A stretch of 64,000 nucleotides of DNA from assembly GCA_018292915.2 (NCBI GenBank), contig JACVVK020000089.1, forward strand, positions 1,116,001 to 1,180,000. Reading direction: 5' to 3'. Every line of letters starts with the position of its first letter. Position 1 is the first letter of the stretch. Positions 12,619 through 24,434 of this stretch are shown in pieces. This DNA is from Batillaria attramentaria (lineage: Eukaryota; Mollusca; Gastropoda; Batillariidae). The notes below the pieces were generated by a model, which did not search any database, was not told the DNA's origin, and saw only the letters and a list, made by a program, of their open reading frames with translations. The position numbers were made by a program, and so were the translations under genes.

Positions 12619-12680
12619 AACCCAACATATGCACCAGTGCATACGCACCGAGCCTGGAAACAATCGAACTGTATAGCCCA
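12318..12680. repeat. Dispersed repeat F, copy 1, split by GT microsatellites
   Basis: tcacgccccagtgcc...ctgctggaatatg.agaaag matches 15,955-16,010, and the following caccagtgcat...gagcctgg...actgta part matches 16,040-16,085. Two large GT tracts (12,384-12,464 with GA to 12,494, and 12,537-12,614) lie inside. The short block ccactagtgcatatcaagaag occurs both at 12,500 and at 11,745. Confidence 0.5.
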
Positions 12681-14077
12681 GTTTGTTAGCAGTGGCTGTC
12701 GCTAACTTCCATCATCAGTCAGCCTACAACGCATCCTGCAAAGCTTGCACGAACCGATAGATGTATGTCCGTATCATAAGTGAGGTACGCAAACTGCGGC
12801 ACAGCAAGCTCGAGAGAGAGGTCTACAGTAAACCCAAATACTCCAAAATCACGTAAAACCCTTCAATGAAAAACAAGCACACACCGCCGTTAGAGCTGGA
12901 TGCAATGCCCCTGCTCAACAAAACACAATCTGAAATCATTTCAACGTACATGTATAAATTCCCAGAACACACACTCAAAAATCCCTGTGAGAGACATTAC
13001 GTCATCTTACAAGTCGATTCACACATTGGAGGAAAAAAATCATACAGAAACTACAGCTCTTCAAGGAGGGGGGGGGGGGAGGGGAACAAAAACTTTTGTG
13101 CAAACCTGCCACTTGGTAAAGTACCGGCGTGAGACAGTAAGCAAACAGATAAATCCTAGTGGAGTGTTTACATTTAGAGAGCAGGGCCCAGGTTTTAATA
13201 ACGCAGCAATAAAATGCAGACGCGAGTGAGTGACGTGCACGCATGAAGCAGTGTGTACAAAGGTGCATAGTGGACGCGCTGTTTTTGTCCTTGCACCGTT
13301 GAAAATGCTGAATCTCTCTCCACCCCCTTCTCACTTTCTCAACACGGAGCTACACACCCCCCCCCCCCCCCCCCGCACACACACAACCACCACCACCATC
13401 ACCAACAACGGAAAGCAAATCGCCATTTTTTTTATGACACAGCCACATTTTCCAATGCATGCGTACATTGTATAGTGTACTTGTTTAACTTTCCATTATT
13501 TCCACTGCATCTCTCATGTAGAATGGGATCTTTCACAAGCACACTCAGCAAAATGCATGCAAGTGTACAGGAAGGTGAAACAAGGTACGAAAAAATGAGT
13601 CTGCATCTGAATTTTGATAGGAGCTTGTAAGGGGGACACCGACCCCCCCCCCCCCCCAAAAAAAAATAAAAAATAAAATAAAATAAAAAAAAAAAAAATC
13701 CTGCCCACCAGACTCCTAGTACCTCGGGATCTGCAGGCAGACACCTCCATCGCTAAGCCAAAAGCCCTTGTCATTTCAATTGCATTCCATTTTTTGCTGT
13801 TGTTGAAAATACCAGTGATCATGAACCAGTAAATAAAGCTAAAAATCGAAGCGCCAAAAACAAATCCTAGCCGAAAGAGACTAAAAAAGGGCACAGACAG
13901 ACAGAGAACACACCCTGGGCTAAACAAGTACTTTTCAGATCACCGACCTCTTCAAAACTGGGTTCCCAAGAGGCTTACATAATTTATGTGGTATCAGTGG
14001 TGTCTGGCAAACTAGTGCAAAACTATCCGATCCCTTGGTAAACAGCTGATGGTCAAATGCAGACACAGACACACAAA

Positions 14078-14193
14078 ACTCCTGGGGAGAGGGAGAGAGG
14101 GAGAGGGAGAAGAGGGAGAGAGAGGGGGAGAGGGAGAGAGAGGGGGGAGAGGGGGAAGGGTGGTGGTGGTGGTGGTGGTGGTGGTGGTGGTGG
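14078..14193. repeat. Polypurine tract and (GGT)n
   Basis: About 80 nt of almost pure G/A followed by about 11 GGT units. It is a mirror-like homopurine tract that could form triplex (H-DNA) or quadruplex structures. Confidence 0.8.
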
Positions 14194-14811
14194 AAAAGTG
14201 TCAATGACCTAAAACCATGAAAAAGGATCACTGTGCTCAGGTGCTAAGAGTAGGGGGCACTTAATTCAGCGAATAAATGCCCGACAAGATGCACCTGAGT
14301 GTAAATGGGGCCACGTTTTTACATACAAATCCTATCCAGGAACTAGACACCGCAATCACATACTTGCTAAATAATCTGTGATTTGAGGCAAAAAATGTCT
14401 TCCTCATTACACATGTATATCAAGTTAAAACAACAACCATCATCAAATACAATAGTGGCCTCTATTCATCTTTGAAGTCAGGCAAATATTATTGACAGTG
14501 ATGACACGTGTAGTTGTACACAAAAAAGATCAAAATCAATGATAGAAATTCTGTTTTAAAAAAGACCACAATTACAAAATAGAATTTAAAAAACATTCAA
14601 TAATTATAAAGTACAGCTCATCAATTAACAGTAGTTTAGTAAAAGATTGTAAGAAGACATCAGCAGAGCACCCTGGGTTACTTAAATCACTCAGCTGGAA
14701 AGGCCCCGGGATCAATACTACTGTATTGTCCCTTTCACAAATTTCACAGGGGAAAGAACGTCGCCGCGGTGCAGTGCTGCCCAATATCATCCGTTAAAAA
14801 AAAAAAAAAAA

Positions 14812-14980
14812 TGCTGGGGGAGGAAAGCCGGATAGCCCGGTAGCCAGGAAAAACTGGTATCACGTATCACAAGCCGACCTGGGCTCGAACCCACGCTTCA
14901 ACGCCGTGACAGTGGTGATGCCCGTACCGGTGCGGCTTAGTCCGACGCGCTACATATTAGACCACCGCTCACCCCTGACG
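14812..14980 (-). mobile_element. SINE D copy 1 (tRNA-headed)
   Basis: On the minus strand, gtgagcggtggtctaatatg resembles a tRNA A-box region and tgggttcgagcccagg is a B box. Head and spacing match 53,487-53,800. The 3' part is short here. Confidence 0.6.
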
Positions 14981-15949
14981 CGTGACGTGCCTCTTTAACC
15001 AACAGTACTTCCCGCTCAACCAACCGGATCATGCATTGCACTCACGGGGGGGGGGGACCTCTCCTTCCATGTAAACACAATGAAATGACTAGACCTGGAG
15101 TATGGTGTCCTTGTAATGGATGCCAGCAGGTGAAACAAAGTTCATCAGACACAAATTCTTTATTTCTTGCGACACAAAAATCTCCAACACTTGAAGTTAA
15201 CGCTTCTTGATAATGCAGGACAGTAATTTCACTCGACCTATGCTGTTGTGTTATCTGTGATCTAATCCCTGTTTTTTTTATTATTATTATTATTATTATT
15301 GTTATGGCAATGATGGTAACTGATACTGAAACTGTGTGAAAGTGAGCTTCTGCGTGGTAGTTTTGGCGCAGTCAAGGCCAGACACTGAAAGTAGTTTTAA
15401 AAACAAAAAACAAAAAAAAACCCTATCAAAATCATATTAGATCAGGTTCAGCATTGATACATGTACTTAGTGATACTGCGTTATCTTTATCTGTCTGTGT
15501 GTGCGTAACTCAGTCACTGGCAAAACATCAATGACCTTTTTGTCCATACACCAGTAAAACTGCTTACCTAGGTAGCAATATTTAATTATTATCCTCACAT
15601 GTAACAATACTAACATTCAAAACAACTAACAAGACTTCAAAGTTAGAATGCAGAAGATCGAGTGAAGTTCTACAGTGCTGAGGTAGGAAAAACAAAAACC
15701 AAAACAAACAACAACACGCCACACAAAAAACTGGGCGAGTGCACATCCACCAAATGGATTTCAGAGTAAAATTAAGATGCGCGTCCATGATGGGCAGCAC
15801 TTTGCTTTCAGTGTCATTTTCTGTTCTGTAAACAGCTCTGCAAAGATGACCAAGTTTCACCCCACTCACAATCCTCCTGTGTCTTATTCCTAGCTGTAAC
15901 TTGTATGGAGTTTGCTGCAACGCATCAAGCCAGTGAACGACCTGTGTTC

Positions 15950-16090
15950 ATCTGCAATACATCGGTTCACGCCCAAGTGCCTTCTTCTGCTGGACTATGC
16001 AGAAAGACAGTGAAGATGTAGCTGGGGATTGTTCAGTACAAGCATTGGTGCAGACACACTGAGTCTGGTGACCAACTGAACTCCATGAGT
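15950..16090. repeat. Dispersed repeat F, copy 2
   Basis: Matches 12,318-12,378 and 12,625-12,670 in order. No coding content. Confidence 0.5.
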
Positions 16091-17210
16091 ACACACAATA
16101 CATGTATCCATTTTGTTCTGTGTGGTTGTTGTAAACTTTATGATCTACCTATAACACAAGACTTATTCAACACATGTATCATGTACACGTGTATACAGTA
16201 TGCATGATGGGTTTCATACTGTATGTACAAACAAAGATATAGATCTGTCCCTCTGAAATTCAGTCCGTGCATGAGAGAGAGAGAGAGAGAGAGAGAGATG
16301 ATTCGAGGGATGAATAAAGTCATAGATAGATCTATGATCTTGAGTCTTGAGAGAGGGAGACAACTTTTTCTTTTTCCTTGGTTTTGCAGGAAACCTGGGA
16401 GACGTGCACTGAACTGAAGCTATGTAAACTTGCAAGCGTGCACAACTTAGTCTGCAAATTACACCATTGTGCAACTGCAACTTCGTGCAAGTGTAGTTGT
16501 GACTTAATTCTGCACGACCATGTTCACATTCTTGCATCGTTGCAAAGTTTGCATCGCATGCACACTGACACTAGCTACAGAACTTTTTCTGTTGCAATTT
16601 TTGACATACTTGTTACATGCAAACCCAAACCGAGCCCCATGTCTGATGTATCAGAATGATATGCGCGGGGCATTCCCTGCACAACTTCAACAGCCACAAA
16701 TGTCGGGGTGTGACATGTTTTGAGAAAATCTGACACATGGTTTAGTCTACCCATCCGGAAATACACTCTCTCTCTGCCCCAACACACTCGGGGCTCTGTC
16801 GTTTGCACCATATGACTGATGCAAAGAAACACGCATAAGAATCATAGGACTAGATTAACCTTGCAAAAGGTTGTTCAGGAGAGAGATAAGGAAGTTAACT
16901 GAACAGCCAGAAGAACAGTAGTAGATTCTTACAATCTGTGATTGTGAAAAAGATACTGCTGGATATATAGAGTGAGGCTAAGACAGTAGGAGTGAGAGGA
17001 ATGATCAAAGGCCCAATCTCTGTAACGGTTGTGCTTATAATAATAATAATAATGCTTACACATCATTCTGACTCTGAGCAGTCTTTGTGGTGTCTGGGAT
17101 CAAAGCACTTAGGCACCTGCATAGTGACAGCATAGATCTTAATTGCTGGCACCAAACCAACACAGCAAGGGTACTTAACAGCAACACGAACCGCTCAGTC
17201 ATGGAATTTG

Positions 17211-17745
17211 GGGTTGTTTTTTTTTTTTTTTTTTTTTTTTGGGGGGGGGGTTTGCTGCCCCAACCCTTAGCCGTCTCTAGTGGTGTACCTCCCAGGTAAT
17301 GGGTGGAATCCACAGAGGGCTCAGAAGCTGGGGCAATTTAAAAAAAAAAAATTATTATGGATGATGGAGATGAGGATGATGGTAAGATGATACTATGGAG
17401 GTCCGTGTGGTTTGGGACTGCGGGACAGGGCCGCATTCCACGCTTCCTGTCATAAATATCCCGGCATTAACCAGACCTGGGAACTACGGCACCTGCGGTG
17501 CCGGCCGTGTGATTATCCACATCATAAGACGTGTCATACCATTACTAATACCAAGGGAAGCACCCGCAAAGTTGCATCCGTGAAGTGGGTGAATCTCAGC
17601 TGTCTGGCAACAGCATCCCCATTGGGCCCATAGCACACCTGCTCTGGGTAGGAGCCGAAAAATCCAGCTTGCCTCGGCTGGGACTCGAACCCGGGTCTCT
17701 CAGTCCATGGTCTGAAGTGCTAACCACTACACTAAGGGGGCCGGA
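17211..17745 (-). mobile_element. SINE B copy 2 (full length)
   Basis: Minus-strand SINE B with tRNA-like head at about 17,740-17,670. It is bounded by a perfect 17-bp duplication CTCAGTCATGGAATTTG (17,194-17,210 and 17,746-17,762). The 3' tail is a long A tract (T on plus at 17,217-17,240) followed by a C tract. It has a small insertion (attactaat) relative to copy 1. The perfect duplication implies a recent insertion. Confidence 0.93.
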
Positions 17746-19956
17746 CTCAGTCATGGAATTTGAATGTTTAACCGCTCACACAAAAAGTAAACAACGTTGT
17801 ATCGTATTAAGAGCTCTACTATTACTAAACATCAGGACAGAATATTTCAAGCGTACAAGTGCACTAACAAGCGAAACTGTTCCAAAACATAAGCTGGCTT
17901 AGTAAACATGGCATTAGCACGTTTACCAACAGACAATGTGTATTCAACAGCTTTTTGAAGCAGTAAAAGCGAAACAATAATTACACTATGTACAGTATAA
18001 ACCTATGCAGTTGATAACAGTGTCATCTAATACAAAGGCAACCAAGATCAAAAGACTCCAAACATATCAAATTTTATGACTATGCCGGCCATCCATGTTT
18101 ATAGCCACAGCTGTCACAAGCAATTAAATAATTATTCAAACAGCTGACTGCACATTGACATCACATGTATAGATCTATAGTTCTAAGCTAGGTTAGAGAA
18201 CTCACAGAGCAAGGGAATTAACTCCTCCACATTGTACTATTTGTAGTACAGTACTGATGTCAGTACTTTTTTCTTTTCTTTTTTTTCAAATCAGGAAACA
18301 CACTGTTTTTTTGCCCGTTCATCGTTTTTCCAGGAAAACGACTGCAGCATCAGTTTAAGATTAAGCTGACCCTGGTGGGCCAGATCAACCCTGTTCCCTC
18401 AGCTTACCAATTGAGGTACACATGTACACATGTATGTATTTGCACGACGTCACAGGCGTTCACACAGTTTGGCCTAATGTAAAAATAGCACAGGGCATTC
18501 CCTTTGGAAAGCGATAACTCCGTCTGAATTCTGCCAGTCACTGTGCGAAACCTACCAGGTGAAGAGAACTTAATCTGACCAAGTTCCTTTAGGTTAGGGA
18601 CAGATAATCAGAATTTAACTATAAGACACTACATGTATTGCCTCCCTTGTCTGTCAGATGCCACTGACTGGGTCAACCTGCTTATGTCTGTTATGTCTAT
18701 TTCTCTTCTGGGTCACAACATAAGCCGCCTATAACCATGTGTAAGTATGATGAGGGTATATATACATCCATCCCCCCCCCCCTCATACATGTACACTCTA
18801 CTAGTAGTACAAGCATACTGTGCAGGGGCCCCAACACAGACCAGCTTCTGAGTGAGAAAGTTTTCAATAAAGACAGGACTGTGGGTACAGTCCTACTTGT
18901 AGGTAATTCAGACACACAGTGGTTACATCTTATGAAACATCCCAGCAAGTTAGGAAAACATACAGTTCAGTGGGCTGTTACATCCCTCACAAGACTCCCA
19001 CTTGTGAACCATTTCTGATATTAGCAGCTGATAAGCAATGGCTGCTCAGGCTCTTTTAATTTTTTATTCTGACACTGTCGATTCCCATGCAGATGTGTGC
19101 AAGTGTGCAGTTCGGCACAGGCTAATCTGCCCGCCAGATTTTGTCAGTCTGAAAGTAACTCTACACTGACATAATGATGCAAATACAACCCGTACCTGTA
19201 AATCCAATACAACATGATAAGATAAACAGCACTGGTAAATGTACACTTTCCGCTCTGTCTGCTCCTTATGCCAATCTCATGGTCTAGTTCAGCAGACGAC
19301 ACTGCGTCCATGCAGAACAGTGCTGCATCAGTCAGTTTGGTACAATGAACTGCAGCATACTGCATTATCAGTAACCTATAGAGAGGTCAGTGACAGGTCT
19401 ATCTCTATGGGTCCAAAGACAACAAATGAAATTACCTTTCACAAGCTCAGGTCAAAATAAAATCAGAATAGGAAGACTTGAATAGCACAAAAGACTGCTT
19501 TATATTGAAAGGTCACTTGTATGTCCACAGGTATACAATACACTGAGCTCTGCACCTGCAAGTTAACAATGCTTTAAATGTTCTGTGGCCCTGCCTCCAT
19601 CATGTCACCGAGACAAAAAAAAAGAAGGTACAGCTGACAGGAATTATTTTAAACTGACGTGCAGAAGCCAAGTGACAAAATGAGACAGATTAAATCCTAA
19701 TAGAATTCTACAATGTCAGGGCACTCTAACCTGCCATTGCTGCTTTGTCATGTGTTGCTGCAACCATACATTTTTAAAAATAAAAGTCCCTGAAATTGGA
19801 CTGCAGGGGAAGCAAGCTGAACTAAATGTAGACTTTAAGTTTGTACACTAAATCAAACACCAACATATCTGGCATGCAATAACTGCAAGATCTTTAGATA
19901 AGAACAGTAATAATGGCAATTTGTAGAGCACCTATTCTAAAGAGAGCTTTAGATGC

Positions 19957-19960
<4 letters not shown>

Positions 19961-20012
<52 letters not shown>
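19961..20012. repeat. (CA)n microsatellite
   Basis: About 26 CA units in intron 2. Confidence 0.95.
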
Positions 20013-20016
<4 letters not shown>

Positions 20017-20109
20017 CTTGAAACAGAACCACCACAGTAAATACCCCCCCCCCCACCACACATGCGCACACACACACATTAACAGAATGCTACATCAGCT
20101 ATATATAAA

Positions 20110-20482
20110 AGATTATGGAAATTCTATTTCTAATGCCAGATCATCCTGAGTCGGACTAAATACATGCACAGGTGTCAGACCATGGAACTTCCATTTCCAA
20201 TGTCGGATCACATTAAGTCAGACTAACCGTAAATTTACAACTGTCAGTCTCTGACTGCGGAAATTCCATTTCCAATACGGGATCATACTAAGTAAGGCTA
20301 TCAATTTTGTAAATAATTCTACAACTGAAAGTCTCAGACCATGGAAATTCCATTTCCAATGCCGGATCACGCAAATGTACAAGTGTCAGATCAAGGAAAT
20401 CCATTTCTAATACCAGATCATGCTAAGGTAGACTAAATGTATCAGACTCAGATCTTGGAAATTCCATTTCCAATACCCATCA
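20110..20482. repeat. Tandem minisatellite with GGAAATTCC core
   Basis: Six diverged units of about 52-84 bp. Each contains (g)gaaattccatttc(c/t)aat followed by a gatca...agtc.gactaa block. The GGAAATTCC or near core is at 20,117, 20,184 (GGAACTTCC), 20,259, 20,343, 20,395 (shortened) and 20,457. The array lies about 460 bp into intron 2. Confidence 0.8.
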
Positions 20483-20943
20483 GAAATGGATCAACAAGGC
20501 CTTAACAGCCTGTTTGGACAACAAGTTCAACTCAGCACAACAGTTTATAAACAGGTTTGACTAATGACTTGGGTTGCCTAGACTGACCAAGAGTTAATAG
20601 TGCACCACGAAACGCCGGCACCGCATTGGCCCCTATGTCTGGCACTAGAGCAGACGGCCAAGCTGTGTCTGCGAGCGACAGTGCATTGCAGTGATTACGT
20701 AAGCTTCAAGCGCTAATATTAGACGACACATTCGTTTGAGCATACATTTTATTCCCCCAGACCACGGGCTGTCAGATTTGCTTGTTTTAGCCAGACTTGC
20801 ATAGTTTTGCTCTGGCTCCTCTCCTTAGCCCAAGACGCGGGGAAGCGAACTGGTGAAGTTAAAAAGTACGAATCTTTTGCGGATTGGCTCTGTCTAGCGA
20901 AGCGGCCCCATAAACGACCCAGACAGGCAAGAAGTGTACTCAC

Positions 20944-20976
20944 CGTTTGCGACCACTGTATAGTATAACAGCAATG
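20944..20976 (-). CDS. 33-bp signal-peptide exon (exon 2) of the CUB-like gene
   Basis: This micro-exon has an excellent acceptor (tttcttctttctcttttcag) and an excellent donor (acg|gtgagt). It is 33 nt, phase 1 at both ends, and encodes the hydrophobic residues ALLLYYTVVAN. Joined to exon 1 (MLFCFGLF) and exon 3 (AEC...) it makes a signal peptide of about 20 residues with a small-x-small A-N-A motif just before E-C-S, where signal peptidase would cut. An alternative reads from an ATG at 21,018 straight into this exon, with no upstream intron; it also gives a hydrophobic leader, but it ignores the strong acceptor. Confidence 0.68.
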
Positions 20977-21142
20977 CTGAAAAGAGAAAGAAGAAACTTA
21001 GTGTAGATGCCAGCAACATGTAGATGCTATCAATACGGCCGGAAGTTAAAGCAAAGCAGAACCCCTTACCCCCATCCCCCCTCTCCTTGCCGTGCATAAA
21101 TCATATTACACCGGAGGATAATAACTGGAAAAACAAACTTAC
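20977..21142 (-). other. Intron 1 of the CUB-like gene
   Basis: Bounded by gtaagt at 21,142 and a long pyrimidine tract plus cag at 20,979-20,977. Length 166 bp. No repeat is seen in it. Confidence 0.6.
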
Positions 21143-21167
21143 CAAATAGTCCAAAGCAAAATAGCAT
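21143..21167 (-). CDS. First coding exon of the CUB-like gene (start codon, n-region of signal peptide)
   Basis: ATG at 21,167-21,165 with G at -3 opens MLFCFGLF plus one nucleotide, ending at a consensus donor ttg|gtaagt (21,142). Phase 1 matches exon 2. Intron 1 is 166 bp. An in-frame TGA lies about 72 nt upstream (near 21,239), so no longer N-terminus continues in this exon. A second ATG upstream (21,240) is in another frame and would be an upstream ORF overlapping the start. Confidence 0.6.
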
Positions 21168-21310
21168 GTCGAGTTGATGGGAAACTCGCCCCACTGTTGG
21201 TGTTGATGCATAAAGTCTCCACTCCCCGTACAGCGTTCATAAATAAAGTATTTACGATTCAACACCTCGCACCACTGTTCACTCGGCCGCCATCACTTTA
21301 GTGTGAAATG
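21168..21310 (-). promoter_or_regulatory. Putative 5' UTR and promoter-proximal region of the CUB-like gene
   Basis: On the minus strand this holds GTGATGGCGGCCGAG (complement of 21,282-21,296). It resembles the YY1-type ATGGCGGC element often found just downstream of TATA-less start sites; the ATG inside it meets a stop four codons later. An upstream ORF starting at 21,240 overlaps the main start codon. No TATA box is obvious. The transcription start near 21,300 is inferred. Confidence 0.3.
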
Positions 21311-21488
21311 CGCACTGCACTGTCTGCGCAAGTCTCGGCCCAGCCGTTCACATGCAGACAGTTTTGTCTGCTTGAGGCCTTGTCTGGGGACCAGACATGC
21401 GATGTTGCTGACATTCCTTGTCAAAAACCCTCGGCGGAGCCTCGACGACACTGAATATTCCAAAACATAAATGGATCTGAAAATAAAA

Positions 21489-21522
21489 TGGCGAAAGACG
21501 ATAGTCTGAGCGTCAGCAAAGG
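21489..21522 (+). other. Candidate first coding exon of a divergent plus-strand gene
   Basis: ATG in a good context (aaaATGG) opens MAKDDSLSVSK and ends at a possible donor aag|gtattc. If real, it would share a bidirectional promoter with the CUB-like gene. The donor is only moderate and no downstream exon was recognised, so this is speculative. Confidence 0.18.
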
Positions 21523-21791
21523 TATTCTTTCTATTGATTGAATGTCGTCTGGCTTCCAGATGTCCCTGAACGCGCCTCGCACGAGGAAAGCGAACGGTGG
21601 TGTGTGCGTCTGTGGTGAGGAAGAAATGAGGCCAAGGGTACAGTACTTAGGTATTCGCCTTGCCCAGACGTTTCAACGCAGCAAGCAAGCAAGCAACCCC
21701 GGCAGGGCACACGAGGCTTGTCGTGGGTCTGCCAAACTCAACTGGCGAGGAAGTGCACAAGTTTTCTTCGTGAATATTTTGGAAAACTGAC

Positions 21792-21845
21792 CTGACGCGA
21801 TGCTCATGATGGCGAACCCACCGAACAATGTAGTGGCGGCTGGGG
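21792..21845 (-). other. Candidate 54-bp exon upstream of the CUB-like gene
   Basis: Minus-strand acceptor ggttgtttttcag and donor tcag|gtcagt flank 54 nt that are open in phase 1 and encode a hydrophobic PAATTLFGGFAIMSIAS. It could be a short membrane-segment exon of a neighbouring gene, an alternative 5' exon, or chance. The acceptor is as good as those of the CUB-like gene. No partner exon was identified. Confidence 0.25.
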
Positions 21846-22360
21846 CTGAAAAACAACCAGCGCATACACGTACAACAAGTAACACAAAAAGTTTACGAGT
21901 GGAATGCAACTTGCTCGCCGCACTGCATTTTGGCGACTGGAGCCGCAGCTACTCCCCTGCCCCCCACCCCTCCTCTCCCCACAGGTAGGCGTGGTCTTCG
22001 CTGCACGCGAGAGAGGGCAATGAAGTTCAAGAACAGGCAGCTAGACGCATATTGTGAACAGCAGACGAAAACTGCGAGGTTTGAACACAACAGGACCGAA
22101 TACCCCGTCTGTGTCGGCTTTACCCGACTATTCAGGTGCGCCTTTGACAGCTGTCAATCCGGAATTCGGCTGCGGTTTCGATTGCAGACTGTCGATATCA
22201 GCGCTAGCGGGTCGGCGCGACATGGATGTCGTAATATGGCCGGGGCAAAGACCTCCGGATCGCGTGCGCAGGAGGCCTCGCTGCATGGCGTTCATGTGGA
22301 CAACATCTCCACTGTAAACGCCGCCTCCTCAACTGACGACATGATATGGAGGGCGAGATG

Positions 22361-23500
22361 TTAGTGCGTCCGTCCCATTACTTTCTTGTCTGTTTGTTTT
22401 ATCACAAACTCAACACGGTCCTATGTATAGTGTTCGCGGTAGTTAAACGGGCCGAAAGGACGATGAGAGAGAAGCACCGGTGACGCCAATTCAAATCCCA
22501 CGCCGGCCAGAACTCAGATGCGGGTGTTCGCTTCGCATACGCAAGAATTGTTAAGGATACTGTTTTGCCACGCACAATTAACATGCTTTTGTTGTCACTT
22601 GAGCTGTACAACGCCAGCCTCAGTCACAACTGCCCGGTAAAACTTGCCAAGAAGCCAGTCCTTTTCGCTGTGTCAGTACAGGCTGTGTCACTGAGCCGTT
22701 ACAGACATGCATCAGAAAATGAATTTGATGGTGGCAATGAGAAATAAATTTGCCGGTTATAGTATTACTGAATTATACTTTTTTTTAAACATAGCGTCCG
22801 GCGGAGTGGTGATATGTAATGATAAAAAATAATAATACAGTGGCATTTGTAGGGCGCATTTCTTTGGAATAAACTCAGTGCACCAATTGCTCACCGACAC
22901 TCGCACACATTTTACAAAAGATGGACAGACATACACTGGTGAAACTGACTAGTTGTAGCGTCAGTGGCTTGTATTGCCTTTGTTCGACCTGAAGAGTCTT
23001 TGTCAGTCATATATTTAGGGTCCATGGTCATACCGCTTGAATCATGTAATCGGCCATCGGTGGGGACTGGACACTCGTTTACAAGGAAACAACTTTTGTT
23101 GATTTTATAGAGCCCGTGAAAGTAGTATTCATTATTGTCACACTTTCTCAGTGATATATGGTTTAGTTGACGGTTTCAGTTTCCTCTTTCTTCCTTGACT
23201 GTCCGTCCAGCTTCCATATTTCAATCGTTTCGATCTTTGTTGACATTTTCATAGCGGCGTCACCCTCTGTCACCACTTGATGACTTAGACCGCGAAAAAG
23301 AGGGAACATAGTGAAATACGTGAGTATTCAGTTGTAGGCCGGGCCAGAGGCTCTACTCCTTACAGCCGCTCAGTGGGACCCATCCATCCTCTGAATAATC
23401 GGTGAAGTTACCCAACAGGCTGAGCCTCTCGTAATGTCACGATATTCTATGTTCGTGCACGTGCAGAATGGATCGCGCCGTATTGACATTTTAAATGTTA

Positions 23501-23547
<47 letters not shown>

Positions 23548-23593
23548 CTCAACGCATCAGGTACTCTGTGTGTGTCAGCCGGTGTTGGTGTGA

Positions 23594-23632
<39 letters not shown>

Positions 23633-24094
23633 CCAGACAGACCGGCGCTGACAGGTATCACACTGACATTCGTCTGGTCGTTCCATTCTCAGAACAGTCA
23701 GCCTGAATCCATTGTGACAGCATGCATCGACATCTTCACTTTCGTCACGATCATTATGTCTTCACGGATCGAGTCGTCTTACTTTCGATGGGATCATCTG
23801 TCTCGAAACGCCACCCGTCTCAGTATCTTTTGGACGGAGTTCGAGTTGTACTAAAAATTTGTCAGTGCGTCTGTCATTGAAATCCACGCGGTGAAGAATA
23901 AGACAGGACAAGACACTAACCCTTTTTGTACGTTTACGTATGTGATTGTGTGGCGGGTGGGTGCAATGGGGACTGGGGACATGTGTGTGTGTGTGTGGAG
24001 GGGTGGGGGGGGGGGGTTAAAGCCTGTAAGTTCGTAACGCCGCTGACATGGAAAAATGCCGCTTTCGAAGCTCAAAGGCTGTTTACCAGATAGA
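22361..24094. other. Intergenic, no gene recognised
   Basis: Holds a (CT)n run (23,507-23,543), a GT/GC run (23,594-23,633) and G/GT tracts near 24,000. No exon-like signal pair was found. Confidence 0.4.
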
Positions 24095-24427
24095 CCGATG
24101 TTTCATTTGGCCATTACGATCATCGTTTTCGCGACTTTGTCGCTCTGAATATTAGAGAAATACGACTATCTTTGAGCCTACGGTTCATTTTTGTTTTTTA
24201 AACAAAATGGGACTCGAAAGAGTTGATAAATATAGCAACCAATCAGCGCCGTCTGGCTGGTCCTCTGTCACGGTCCGCAACCAAATAACGTCGTCTGCGC
24301 GGTCCACTTCTCGACTGAACTGACAACTTATTCGCCGGCCAGATTCATCACAATGGTCTCAGATGCTATACTGTGACCTAAGTGACTGATTCTGACGCAC
24401 AGATTCAGCGTATTCGATAGAAATTTT
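24095..24427. repeat. Dispersed repeat E, copy 2
   Basis: Diverged copy of 10,310-10,705. It is interrupted at its end by a SINE B at 24,435-24,867 and resumes at 24,868 with gccacacgctgtt. Confidence 0.65.
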
Positions 24428-24434
24428 GCCACAC

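Larger units (their letters stand above)
488..20943 (-). other. Intron 2 of the CUB-like gene, about 20.5 kb
   Basis: Runs from gtgagt (20,943) to ttgcag (488). No intermediate exon with paired splice signals and protein-like coding was found, although a missed small phase-1 exon is possible. It carries SINEs, hairpins, tandem repeats and microsatellites listed separately. Stretches 3057-3390, 3913-5399, 6930-8317, 8900-10150, 13380-14070, 14990-15940, 16100-17190 and 17765-19960 hold only short homopolymers or short simple repeats, apart from items listed, with no coding signal that I could support. Confidence 0.5.
21200..22360. promoter_or_regulatory. CpG-rich block, likely promoter region
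   Basis: CG dinucleotides are visibly denser here than in the flanking AT-rich intron and repeats, for example around 21,270-21,440 and 21,930-22,300. It coincides with the 5' end of the CUB-like gene. A 144-codon plus-strand frame (21,930-22,364) lies here but has no recognisable domain, and I treat it as a consequence of the GC-rich composition. Confidence 0.4.

Noticed and set aside
22054..22364. Protein-coding exon in the CpG-rich block (87- and 144-codon frames)
   Set aside because: Two overlapping frames of similar length, no domain, no paired splice sites; expected from GC-rich, stop-poor sequence.
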